A stretch of 64,000 bases of DNA from Streptomyces sp. Alt3 (GTDB taxonomy: Bacteria > Actinomycetota > Actinomycetes > Streptomycetales > Streptomycetaceae): assembly GCF_030719215.1 (NCBI RefSeq), contig NZ_CP120983.1:1550001-1614000 (forward strand), in the 5' to 3' direction. Shown in pieces: positions 27,142 to 34,820 of this stretch (position 1 is its first letter; every line of letters begins with the position of its first letter). The notes beneath the pieces were generated by a model. That model was not told where the DNA came from. It saw only the letters and a list, made by a program, of their open reading frames with translations, and made no database searches. The position numbers and the translations under genes were made by a program.

Positions 27142-27200
27142 ACCGGACAGGCTTCGGGGCCGCCCGGCAGGCCGTGGAGGGCCGGCCGGGCGGGTGGGGC

Positions 27201-28313
27201 CTACTTCAGGCCCGCGGCGTCGCAGGCGGCCTTGTACTTGGCCGTGCAGATCTCGTCGAGCGTCCAGATGCCGTCCTTGAGGACGGTGTCCTTGATGTTG
27301 TCCTTGGTCAGCGAGACGACCGGGACGAGGACGGTGGCGATGCCCTTCGTGCCGGCGTTGTCGACCTTGGACGTGGCGATGGAGTCGAGCTTCTCGCCCT
27401 TGGCGAGCGCGACGGCCATCTCCGCGGCGACGATGCCCTCCTGCGGGTAGGGCTTGTAGACGCTCATGAACTGCTCACCGGTGACGATGCGCTGCACACC
27501 CGCGAGTTCGGCGTCCTGGCCGGTGACCGGCGGGAGCTTGGAGAGCCCGGCGGACTTGAGGGCCTGGATGATGCCGCCGGCCATGCCGTCGTTGGCGGAG
27601 TACACGCCGGCGATCTTGTCCTTGCCCAGAGCGGTGATCGCGCCCTCCATGTTGGAGTTGGCGTTCTCCGGCTTCCACTCCTTGGTGTCGTACTCCTTGC
27701 CGTAGGTCACCTTGCCGTCGAGGACCGACTTGGCGCCCTTCTTGAAGAGCGCGGCGTTCGGGTCGGTGATCGAGCCGTTCATCATCACGACGGTGGGCTT
27801 GGCGGCGTCGCCCAGGGCCTCCAGCAGGGCCTTGCCCTGCACGCGGCCGACCTCTTCGTTGTCGAAGGAGGTGTAGGCGTCGATCGGACCCTCGGCGAGG
27901 CGGTCGAAGGCGACGACGGGGATGCCCTCGTCCTTGGCCTTCTTCACGCTGTTCTCGATGGCCTTGGCGTCGACGGCGTCGATGATGAGGGCGTCGACCT
28001 TGTTCGTGATCATGGTGTCGACCTGCTGCGCCTGCAGCGTGGCGTCCTGCTTGGCGTTGGCGTAGGTGACCTCCGCCTTGCCGCCGGTGAGCTCGCCGAC
28101 CTTCTTCTCGATGATCGGCTTGTCGAACTTCTCGTAACGGGCCGTGACGTTCTCGGGGAGAAGCAGGCCGATCTTGAGGTTGTCGCCCTTCTTCGCCGAG
28201 TCGGTGTCGGCGGTCTTGTCGCCCGACTCCTTGGCGCTTCCGCAGGCTGCGAGCGAGACGGCCATGGTGGTGGCGGCAACGGCAACGGCGGCACGACGCA
28301 TACGCGTGTTCAT
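27201..28313 (-). CDS. xylF: D-xylose-binding lipoprotein
   Basis: A 370-residue periplasmic-binding-like lipoprotein of the ribose/xylose type I fold. The signal ends in VSLAACGS (Cys24). The mature part has NLKIGLLLPENVTARYEKFD, VDALIIDAVDAKAI, GIPVVAFDRLAEGPIDAYTS, ITALGKDKIAGVYSANDGMA and PPVTGQDAELAGVQRI, all close to XylF. It binds xylose outside the membrane and delivers it to XylG/XylH. The ATG at 28313 has GGAGG 6 bp upstream. It is the first gene of xylFGH. The 119-bp gap upstream carries a LacI-like motif. Confidence 0.93.
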   Translation of the reverse strand: MNTRMRRAAVAVAATTMAVSLAACGSAKESGDKTADTDSAKKGDNLKIGLLLPENVTARYEKFDKPIIEKKVGELTGGKAEVTYANAKQDATLQAQQVDTMITNKVDALIIDAVDAKAIENSVKKAKDEGIPVVAFDRLAEGPIDAYTSFDNEEVGRVQGKALLEALGDAAKPTVVMMNGSITDPNAALFKKGAKSVLDGKVTYGKEYDTKEWKPENANSNMEGAITALGKDKIAGVYSANDGMAGGIIQALKSAGLSKLPPVTGQDAELAGVQRIVTGEQFMSVYKPYPQEGIVAAEMAVALAKGEKLDSIATSKVDNAGTKGIATVLVPVVSLTKDNIKDTVLKDGIWTLDEICTAKYKAACDAAGLK

Positions 28314-28410
28314 TTCGAACCTCCCTGACGAGGCCGCGACGTTGCGGCCGAGGTGGCTGGAAGTCAACTCGGCCGCAGGGGCGGCGTCAAGGAGTAAATT
28401 CTTAACGAGA

Positions 28411-28424
28411 TGACAACGGTGCCA
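28411..28424 (-). promoter_or_regulatory. imperfect LacI-type dyad before xylF
   Basis: TGACAACGGTGCCA is an imperfect 14-bp palindrome 98 bp upstream of the xylF start. It shares TGACAACG with the perfect dyad in front of the GH92 gene. It lies in an AT-rich stretch flanked by AACGA and TCGTT. Confidence 0.4.
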
Positions 28425-28432
28425 TTCGTTAT

Positions 28433-29632
28433 CTAAGTGAAGGCAGGAGTCGCCGCGGGAAGGGTGCCCTCCAAAAGGGTCGAATCCCCCATCTCGCTGA
28501 GCACGAGGGCCAGCGCCCCCAGCACCTCGGCCCGCCCGCCGAGGGCGCCCGGAAGCACGGAGAGCTGCCGCGCGGCACTGGGGATGGCGTAGCGCGAGAC
28601 CGAGTCACGGATGGGCGCCAGCACCAACTCCCCCGCCTCCGCGAGGGATCCGCCGAGCACGACCCGGCTCGGGTTCAGCAGGTTGCACAGGTTCGCCACA
28701 CCGCTGCCGATGTGCCGGCCGACGTCCCCGATGACCCTGCGGCAGCCCGGATCGCCCTCCCGGGCCAGCTGGACCATCCGCTCCATGGTGAGGTCGGACC
28801 CGTGGCTGGGCTTCAGCAGCGGCAGGACGTACCGGGCGGCGGTGAAGGTCTCCAGGCAGCCGCGGTTCCCGCAGCGGCAGACCGGGCCCGATTCGTCGAG
28901 GGTGATGTGACCGATCTCGCCGGCCGTGCCACCGGGGCCCCGGTAGATGTGCCCGTCGATCACCAGACCGGCGCCGACACCGCTGGCGACCTTGATGTAC
29001 GCGAGATCCTTGACGCCCCTCCCGCTGCCCCAGACGAGCTCGCCGAGCGCCCCGAGGTTGGCATCGTTGTCCACGTACACCGGCACCCCGAGGCGCCCGG
29101 CGAGCTCCTGGCTGGGGTTGATGCCCGTCCAGCCCGGCAGGATCGAGGTGGAGCCCAGCGTGCCCGACTCGACGTCGATGGGGCCCGGTACGCCGAGGCC
29201 GACACCGATGACCTTCCCGGGGCTGATCCCGGTGGTCTCGATCAAACGGTTGACCAGCTGTTCCGCCCGCCCGAAGCCCTCGGCCGACGAGGCGTCCACG
29301 TCGAGCGGCTCGGATTCCTCGGCCAGCACCTGGTGGGCCAGGTTCCCGATGGCCACCCGAAGGTGCGTGTGACCGAAATCGACCCCTATGACAATGCCCG
29401 CGTCCCCGCTCAGGGAGACGCTCCTGGCTCTGCGCCCGCCGGCCGAGGTGGGGGTCACCTCGACCGTGCCGCCGTCCTTGAGTTCACGCACGATGTTGGA
29501 GACGGTGGCTGCGGAGAGGCCCGTGCTTCTGGCGATCTCGGCCTGGGTCAGCGACCCCGCCATCCTTACGGCACGTACGACCCGCTCAAGGTTGGCCCGA
29601 TGCAGAGACGTCTGCGACCCCGGAGTCTCCAT
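28433..29632 (-). CDS. rok7B7: ROK family transcriptional regulator, Rok7B7-like
   Basis: A 399-residue ROK protein. The N-terminal winged HTH (about 10-65) has GSLTQAEIARSTGLSAATVS. The ROK sugar-kinase-like domain has VIGVDFGHTHLRVAIGN, VIGVGLGVPGPIDVESGTLG, YVDNDANLGALGEL and the zinc motif CRCGNRGCLE. In S. coelicolor Rok7B7 (SCO6008, from memory) affects xylose transport, carbon repression and development; the position beside xylFGH supports the same role. Start choice is uncertain. ATG 29632 has AGGAG at 11 bp. GTG 29644 and ATG 29665 lie in the same frame, and the last would place a rare TTA codon at position 2. Confidence 0.88.
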   Translation of the reverse strand: METPGSQTSLHRANLERVVRAVRMAGSLTQAEIARSTGLSAATVSNIVRELKDGGTVEVTPTSAGGRRARSVSLSGDAGIVIGVDFGHTHLRVAIGNLAHQVLAEESEPLDVDASSAEGFGRAEQLVNRLIETTGISPGKVIGVGLGVPGPIDVESGTLGSTSILPGWTGINPSQELAGRLGVPVYVDNDANLGALGELVWGSGRGVKDLAYIKVASGVGAGLVIDGHIYRGPGGTAGEIGHITLDESGPVCRCGNRGCLETFTAARYVLPLLKPSHGSDLTMERMVQLAREGDPGCRRVIGDVGRHIGSGVANLCNLLNPSRVVLGGSLAEAGELVLAPIRDSVSRYAIPSAARQLSVLPGALGGRAEVLGALALVLSEMGDSTLLEGTLPAATPAFT

Positions 29633-29665
29633 CGACTCACTCACTCCTGCCGTTTTCTCTAACAT

Positions 29666-30172
29666 GTGAACCCTAAGCTGAGCGTTTTGGGGTGCCCCCC
29701 GTCAAGACCTTGAGCAGTCGGAGCCTCTATTGAGCGCGACACTCCGCTTCCCGGCCGGAACTCGGCCGAAGCCCTGACCTCCGCCTGAAACTCTCGAACG
29801 AAGACCCCCGCGCCTGGGGGCGGAGCCCCACCACGGCCGACCGCCGAGCCCTCAAGGGTCGGGAATCAGCCATTCCCCGCGCCCCTGCAAGTGGGGGCCC
29901 CACACACGCGGACCACGACGGCGGCGCCACGGAGGACAGCCCAGCTGCGCCCCCTCACGTCAATCGATTCTTTCGAGACATGGTCGAGGCGATCCAGCGC
30001 TCTCACTTCTCCATGGGGCCTTCTTGACAACTAGGTTGACCGGGCACGCCGGAGCCTCGGAAGAGCATCGGCGTGCGGTGACGTACGAGCGGGGGCGGGA
30101 TACGGATGGCGCTCCACCGGATCACTCAGAAGTACGACCCCATCTCCCGGCACAACTGACAGGGCTCGTCGC
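29666..30172. other. intergenic region between rok7B7 and a small membrane gene
   Basis: About 500 bp with no convincing gene. It must hold the rok7B7 promoter; no -35/-10 pair is convincing. At 30024-30040 TTGACAACTAGGTTGAC forms a near-dyad (GACAAC TAG GTTGAC) resembling the other TGACAAC sites in this window. Confidence 0.5.
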
Positions 30173-30631
30173 ATGCTGGTGACAGACTCCTCCGACGACC
30201 TCCACCTCGGCCTCGTGTTCCTGCTGACGCCGCTGGGCATCGGTCTCACGCTCTGGATGACCGTCCGCGGACTGCGGCTGCTGCTCGGGAGACGAGACGC
30301 GCACATCCGCGTCCGGGCCGCCGCGGCAGCCGCGTGGGCCTGCGCGTTCGGCTTCTACACGTGGGGACTGCTGCATTTCGCGGTCCTGGACGAGAGCCGC
30401 CGGACCCAGGCCTGTGAGCAGCGGCTGGGAGCCGAGCGGGCCCGGTCCGTCGAGGGATACGAATACGCCTTCCTCCCTGTGGAGTTCAGGTGCGTCACCA
30501 CCGGCGGCGAGACGTACGACGCCGCCGTACCCGGATATGTGAACCCCGCGGCAATGCTCTCCGGCGTGGCCGCCGCCGCACTGACGTGCACCGCCCGCCC
30601 GAAGAACTGGGCCGTGGCGACGGAGAAGTAA
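30173..30631 (+). CDS. small integral membrane protein, function unknown
   Basis: A 152-residue protein with about three hydrophobic segments: LGLVFLLTPLGIGLTLWMTV (about 12-31), RAAAAAAWACAFGFYTWGLL (about 47-67) and AAMLSGVAAAALTCTA (about 126-141). Between the second and third is a probable outside loop with two Cys (TQACEQRLG, EFRCVTTGG) that could form a disulfide. I do not recognise the family. It is alone on the plus strand between rok7B7 and ngcG. Codon bias at third positions supports coding. No clear ribosome site precedes the ATG. Confidence 0.6.
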   Translation: MLVTDSSDDLHLGLVFLLTPLGIGLTLWMTVRGLRLLLGRRDAHIRVRAAAAAAWACAFGFYTWGLLHFAVLDESRRTQACEQRLGAERARSVEGYEYAFLPVEFRCVTTGGETYDAAVPGYVNPAAMLSGVAAAALTCTARPKNWAVATEK

Positions 30632-30827
30632 CCGCGAACATGCCTGCCGCACCGCGCTCAGGGGTGCGGCGTTCGTGGCTGCCGCCGCCCTCGGCTCGCA
30701 GGTGCCGGCCGCTCCCGCCGCGCGCCGCCGAAGGCCGCGGCGAGGATCCGCGGCTGGAACCGCACTCCGGCCTTCCGTGATCCTCCGGAGCGGCCTCCCG
30801 GCCCGGTCGTCGTGGCGTCCCGGCGTG

Positions 30828-30868
30828 CCTCGTCACCGTGTGCCTGCGTGCGGCACACGGTGACGAGG
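30828..30868 (-). terminator. terminator after ngcG
   Basis: A perfect 17-bp stem (30828-30844 with 30852-30868) has a 7-base loop. It lies 20 bp beyond the ngcG stop. Confidence 0.85.
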
Positions 30869-30887
30869 GGGAGCGGGCGGGGCCTTC

Positions 30888-31805
30888 CTACTTCAGCGCC
30901 CCCGCCGTCAGCCCCGCGACAACCTGGCGCTGGAAGACGACGTACGCGGCGAGAACCGGCAGCATCGCCATGACCAGGCCTGCGAAGAGGCCCGACCAGT
31001 CCCCCTTGTAACCCTGGCTGGTGGCCAGTTCCACGAGACCCTGGGAGAGCACCTTGCCGTCCGGGTCCGTGTTCAGCACCGTCGGCAGCATGTACTGGTT
31101 CCACTGCCCGAGGAAGTTGAAGATGCCGACGCTGATCAGGCCCGGCTTGGCCATCGGCAGCATCACCTGGAAGAACGTCCGGGTGTGCGAGGCGCCGTCG
31201 AGCATGGCCGCTTCCGCGATCGAGGTCGGCAGCGTCCGGAAGAACGAGGTGAGGAAGAAGACGGTGAACGGGAGCGAGTAGGCGATGTAGACCAGGATCA
31301 GTCCGTGCACCGAGTTCAGCAGGCCCATGTTGTTCATGACGAAGAACAGCGGGACCAGCGCCAGGATGATCGGGAAGCTCATCCCTCCGATGAAGAGGAA
31401 GTAGATGAAGCGGTTCCCGGGAAAGTCGAACCGTGCCAGGACGTACGCCGCCATCGAGCCCAGCAGCAGTGTGCCGATGAGTGAACCGCCCACCACCAGG
31501 ATGGTGTTCAGGAAGTAGTCACTCATGTGGGCCTGGTTCCAGGCCCGTGACCAGTTCTCGAAGTGCAGCCTGTCCGGCAGCGCCCAGGGGGTCGACAGGA
31601 TGGAGTCGTCGCTCTTGAACGACGCCATCACCGCCCAGAGCAGCGGCATGACGACGAGCACGGCCCAGATGATCAGCACGCCGTGCGAGAAGACGTTGAG
31701 GACCTTGCCCTCGCTGCTCCTCGCCGCCCCGACGGCCGGGGCGTCCGTCTTGGTCACCGGCGAGCGCGGGGCCGGGACGGCGGGCGGAGTCTCAGTGACC
31801 TTCAC
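30888..31805 (-). CDS. ngcG: CUT1 ABC sugar permease, NgcG-like
   Basis: A 305-residue inner-membrane permease with six hydrophobic helices after a cytosolic tail. The coupling loop EAAMLDGASHTRTFFQVMLPMAKPG is the EAA motif that contacts the ATPase. ILALVPLFFVMNNMGLLNSV and GAVAGLTAGALK-type ends match the CUT1 family. With NgcE and NgcF it would import chitin oligosaccharides or N,N'-diacetylchitobiose, as reported for SCO6005-6007 of S. coelicolor (from memory). No ATPase gene lies nearby, so a shared MsiK-type ATPase is expected. GTG start at 31805 with GAGGTGA upstream. Confidence 0.85.
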   Translation of the reverse strand: MKVTETPPAVPAPRSPVTKTDAPAVGAARSSEGKVLNVFSHGVLIIWAVLVVMPLLWAVMASFKSDDSILSTPWALPDRLHFENWSRAWNQAHMSDYFLNTILVVGGSLIGTLLLGSMAAYVLARFDFPGNRFIYFLFIGGMSFPIILALVPLFFVMNNMGLLNSVHGLILVYIAYSLPFTVFFLTSFFRTLPTSIAEAAMLDGASHTRTFFQVMLPMAKPGLISVGIFNFLGQWNQYMLPTVLNTDPDGKVLSQGLVELATSQGYKGDWSGLFAGLVMAMLPVLAAYVVFQRQVVAGLTAGALK

Positions 31806-31902
31806 GTGTGCTCACCTCGTACAACTGTCGAGCCGGCCACCGGGACCGAACTGATCTGCGCGCATCCGGCCGTCCGGTCGCGGAACCTCGGGGAAGCCGG
31901 CA

Positions 31903-32826
31903 TCAGAACTCCAGCCGCTCGCGCCGGCCCAGCTTCATCACGATGCCCGCGAAGAGCATGGTGACGATCAGCAGCCCGACGCCGATCGTGGTGGCGTAGC
32001 CGGCCTGGGCGTCCCGGAAGGCCGTCTGGTAGACGTACAGCGGCAGGACGGTGGTGGAGTAGTCGGGACCACCGGGGCCCACCGTCATGACCTGCACGGC
32101 GGTGAAGGCCTCCACGCCGAGCGCCAGGATGCCCATGTAGACCCAGCCCGACTGCACGGTGTCCCAGAGCAGCGGGAGCGTGATCTTGAAGAACGTCGTG
32201 ATGCGGTCGGCTCCGTCGAGCAGCGCGGCCTCGTAGAAGTCCTTCGGGATGGACGCCATTCCGGCGGAGAAGAGGACGACGAAGAATCCCACCGTCGACC
32301 AGATGAGCACGACCATCACGCAGTACAACGCCAGATCGGGATCGCCGAGCCAGTCGGGCTGGAGGCTCTTGAGACCGACCGCCTTGAGCGTCTCGTTGAG
32401 CATTCCGGACGACGGGTTGAACGCGAACTGGAACAACAGGGCCACGATCACGATCGACAGCACCTGGGGGAAGAAATAGGCCACCTTGTAGAAGGAGGAG
32501 CCTCGCACTCCCGATATCGCGGCGTTCTTCCGCCGACGCCCGCCGACATTGAGCATGAAGGCGAAGAAGAGTGCGAGGCCCAGCGTCACCAGCGGCAGCA
32601 GCAGGGCGAGCAGCACACTGTGCTGCAGGGACTTCCAGAAGATGTCGTCGTCGAGCATCCGGCTGTAGTTGTCGAAGCCGACCATCTGGAAGTCGGGACT
32701 CAGTCCGGTCCAGTCCGTGAACGAGTAGTAGATGGACTGGGCGAAGGGCCAGATGACGAAGATGGCGTACAACGCCAGCGGGACCACGAGGAATCCCGCG
32801 ATGAACCGGTACTTGCCGTGCTGCAT
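31903..32826 (-). CDS. ngcF: CUT1 ABC sugar permease, NgcF-like
   Basis: A 307-residue membrane permease with six helices, starting YRFIAGFLVVPLALYAIFV. The EAA loop is YEAALLDGADRITTFFKITL. A long loop follows the first helix (SIYYSFTDWTGLSPDFQMVG). It pairs with NgcG to form the transmembrane pore. It lies 50 bp downstream of ngcE and 97 bp upstream of ngcG on the same strand, so the three form one operon. Confidence 0.86.
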   Translation of the reverse strand: MQHGKYRFIAGFLVVPLALYAIFVIWPFAQSIYYSFTDWTGLSPDFQMVGFDNYSRMLDDDIFWKSLQHSVLLALLLPLVTLGLALFFAFMLNVGGRRRKNAAISGVRGSSFYKVAYFFPQVLSIVIVALLFQFAFNPSSGMLNETLKAVGLKSLQPDWLGDPDLALYCVMVVLIWSTVGFFVVLFSAGMASIPKDFYEAALLDGADRITTFFKITLPLLWDTVQSGWVYMGILALGVEAFTAVQVMTVGPGGPDYSTTVLPLYVYQTAFRDAQAGYATTIGVGLLIVTMLFAGIVMKLGRRERLEF

Positions 32827-32876
32827 CGTTTACCGACCCCGATTTCCGAGCGGGTGCCGCCGCTGGTGACGGTTGC

Positions 32877-34325
32877 TCACTGGTGCTTGTAGTGCTTGAT
32901 GGACTGATCCTTGGCCGCGGCGTCGGCGAAGGCCTGGATCTTCTTGATGGTCTCCGCCGGGGTCGCGCGGCCGGCCATCATCTCGCCGATGCCGGCGATA
33001 CCGATCTGCTCCTTCTGGAGCTTGACGTACCAGTCCTGCAGGCGCGGGTTCACGACGTTGTCGCCGGCCTGCTTCAGGACGTCGACGCCGGACTGCATGG
33101 CGGTCGACAGGGTGAGGCCGTCGGTACCGCCGTTGAAGGCGCTGAGGGACTTCACGGACTTGGTGAAGTTCTTCGAGGACTCCTCGCTGAGCATGATGCG
33201 CAGCTGCTCCATGCCGCCCTCGGGGTTCTTCGCCTTCGCGGGGACGACGAACGGCTCACCACCGGAGGCCCAGATCGTGCCGTAGGGAAGCTTGTCGGAG
33301 GCGTCCAGGCTGGACGGTGCCCCGACCATCATCTTGAAGTCCTCCGGCGTGGTCGGCGCGGCCTCGTTCTCCACCCACGAACCGTTCGGGATGAAGAGCG
33401 CCTTGCCCTTGGTCCACTCCGTCTGCGACTGGATGTGGGTCAGGCCGGGCGTGCCCTTGAGGATGTAGCCCTTCTGGAAGAGCTCGTAGTACGCCTCGAA
33501 CGCGGCCTTGACGGCCGGGTCCTTCCAGGCGTTCGGCTCCAGGTTGTCGATCTTGTCGAGGACCTCGCGGCCACCGATCTTGCCGATGAAGGGGTAGAGC
33601 GAGAACGGCAGGTAGTACGGGTACTTGCCGGGGTACGTCCAGCCGGCGATCCCCTTCTTCTTCGCCTTCTCGCACAGCGCGAGCATCTCGTCCCAGGTCT
33701 CCGGGTACGCCGCGTCGAGCTTCTCCAGGTTGGTCTGGGAGTACCAGACGCCGTAGACCGTGTACGCGTAGTACATGATCCAGACCGGGTCGCCGTCGAA
33801 CTGTCCCATTTCCAGGACACCCGGACGCAGCGTGTCGCGGACTTTCTTGGAGGGGTCGTCGTAGGACGGGGCGTCCATCAGCGGCGTCAGGTCGGCGAGC
33901 TGCTTCTTGCCGACCAGGACACCCATGTCCATCTGCTCGGCACCGGAGTTGTCGATCAGGTCCGGCGGGGTGCCTCCGTTGAAGCGGGGCTGCAGGATCG
34001 ACTGGATCTTCTCGGTCGCGGAGTGCTTGACCTTCGGAGCCTTGGGGAAGGCCGCGTTGTACTTCTTCTCCGCGTCGATGGCGTACTGCTCGCCGAAGCC
34101 ACCGTTGAAGATGACGACTTCGAGGGCGGCGGTCTCATTGACACCGAGCGGGTTCTTCGCGCTCTTGGTGCCCTTTTCGACCTTCTCGTCGCTTCCGCTG
34201 TCGCTGCTCGCGCACGCCGAAAGGAAGCTCATCGTCGGAACGGCGATCAGGCCGAGTGCGGCAGAACGCTTGATCAAATCGCGACGGCCGAGGCCCTCAT
34301 TCGTACGGCCTGAGGTGGATCCCAT
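32877..34325 (-). CDS. ngcE: ABC sugar-binding lipoprotein, NgcE-like
   Basis: A 482-residue family 1 solute-binding lipoprotein. The N-terminus has a twin-Arg type start (GLGRRDLIKRSAALG) and a lipobox (FLSACAS, Cys38), so it may be exported folded by Tat and then lipidated. The mature part has LEVVIFNGGFGEQYAIDAEK, PRFNGGTPPDLIDNSGAEQM, WIMYYAYTVYGVWYSQTNLE and FIPNGSWVENEAAPTTPEDF. These match the chitobiose/GlcNAc-binding NgcE proteins. ATG 34325 is chosen over a TTG two codons upstream because GAGGA lies about 8 bp before it. A predicted promoter with a DasR-like site lies about 240 bp upstream. Confidence 0.88.
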   Translation of the reverse strand: MGSTSGRTNEGLGRRDLIKRSAALGLIAVPTMSFLSACASSDSGSDEKVEKGTKSAKNPLGVNETAALEVVIFNGGFGEQYAIDAEKKYNAAFPKAPKVKHSATEKIQSILQPRFNGGTPPDLIDNSGAEQMDMGVLVGKKQLADLTPLMDAPSYDDPSKKVRDTLRPGVLEMGQFDGDPVWIMYYAYTVYGVWYSQTNLEKLDAAYPETWDEMLALCEKAKKKGIAGWTYPGKYPYYLPFSLYPFIGKIGGREVLDKIDNLEPNAWKDPAVKAAFEAYYELFQKGYILKGTPGLTHIQSQTEWTKGKALFIPNGSWVENEAAPTTPEDFKMMVGAPSSLDASDKLPYGTIWASGGEPFVVPAKAKNPEGGMEQLRIMLSEESSKNFTKSVKSLSAFNGGTDGLTLSTAMQSGVDVLKQAGDNVVNPRLQDWYVKLQKEQIGIAGIGEMMAGRATPAETIKKIQAFADAAAKDQSIKHYKHQ

Positions 34326-34381
34326 GCTCAAGTCCTCGCCTTCTCCAGGACTCAGGCGGTGTACCGGTCACCCGTAAGGAA

Positions 34382-34395
34382 TTCGCCTAGGCGAA
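34382..34395 (-). promoter_or_regulatory. 14-bp perfect palindrome upstream of ngcE
   Basis: TTCGCCTAGGCGAA is self-complementary and centred on CTAG, which is rare in such genomes. It lies 57-70 bp upstream of the ngcE ATG. An operator role is inferred. Confidence 0.5.
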
Positions 34396-34560
34396 GGGCC
34401 CCGCCACCGCGGTCAGTTGCGCTTGGGTCGTGCAGATTGCCGGATTACCAGATGCAGTGGAGGAGTCCCGGGGGAACGCACAGTGGGCCACCTCTCGCGC
34501 CCACAGCTGTTCCACCCTCCCCCGCGCCCGCGCCGTTGTGAAGCGGCTGTGCAGACGCCG

Positions 34561-34576
34561 ACAGGTATAGTCCACT
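34561..34576 (-). promoter_or_regulatory. DasR-like (dre) site overlapping the ngcE promoter
   Basis: ACAGGTATAGTCCACT matches the dre consensus ACTGGTCTAGACCACT at 13 of 16 bases. It overlaps the predicted -10 of the ngcE promoter. DasR represses GlcNAc/chitin uptake genes in Streptomyces, which suits ngcEFG. Confidence 0.6.
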
Positions 34577-34593
34577 TGCCGCCAACTGAGCAA
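34564..34593 (-). promoter_or_regulatory. candidate ngcE promoter
   Basis: On the minus strand TTGCTC (34588-34593) and TATACC (34564-34569) are separated by 18 bp. The transcript would have a leader of about 230 nt. Confidence 0.5.
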
Positions 34594-34728
34594 GATCGAA
34601 TGCATGGTTGAGCGGCAGTCTTTCCCGAGTTGAGACCTCACGGACACCTCGGCACCGCGCGTCCGAGCACGGAAACGGCGTTTTCCGCAATACGGTCGAA
34701 TCACCGGCGTCGACCCCACGCAACACCC

Positions 34729-34758
34729 TTGACACACGTGGTCACTTGGCTCCCTACT
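34729..34758 (+). promoter_or_regulatory. candidate GH92 promoter
   Basis: TTGACA (34729-34734) is a perfect -35. A weak -10 (CCTACT, 34753-34758) follows at 18 bp. The LacI-type operator lies about 20 bp downstream of this -10. Confidence 0.45.
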
Positions 34759-34777
34759 GGAACCCGCATCCTGTAAT

Positions 34778-34789
34778 GACAACGTTGTC
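34778..34789 (+). promoter_or_regulatory. LacI-type operator before GH92 gene
   Basis: GACAACGTTGTC is a perfect 12-bp palindrome with a central CG, the form used by LacI/GalR regulators. It lies 31 bp before the ATG, just after the predicted promoter. Confidence 0.6.
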
Positions 34790-34820
34790 CAATGCATGCC
34801 CCCAGGAGGAACGGCTCCGT

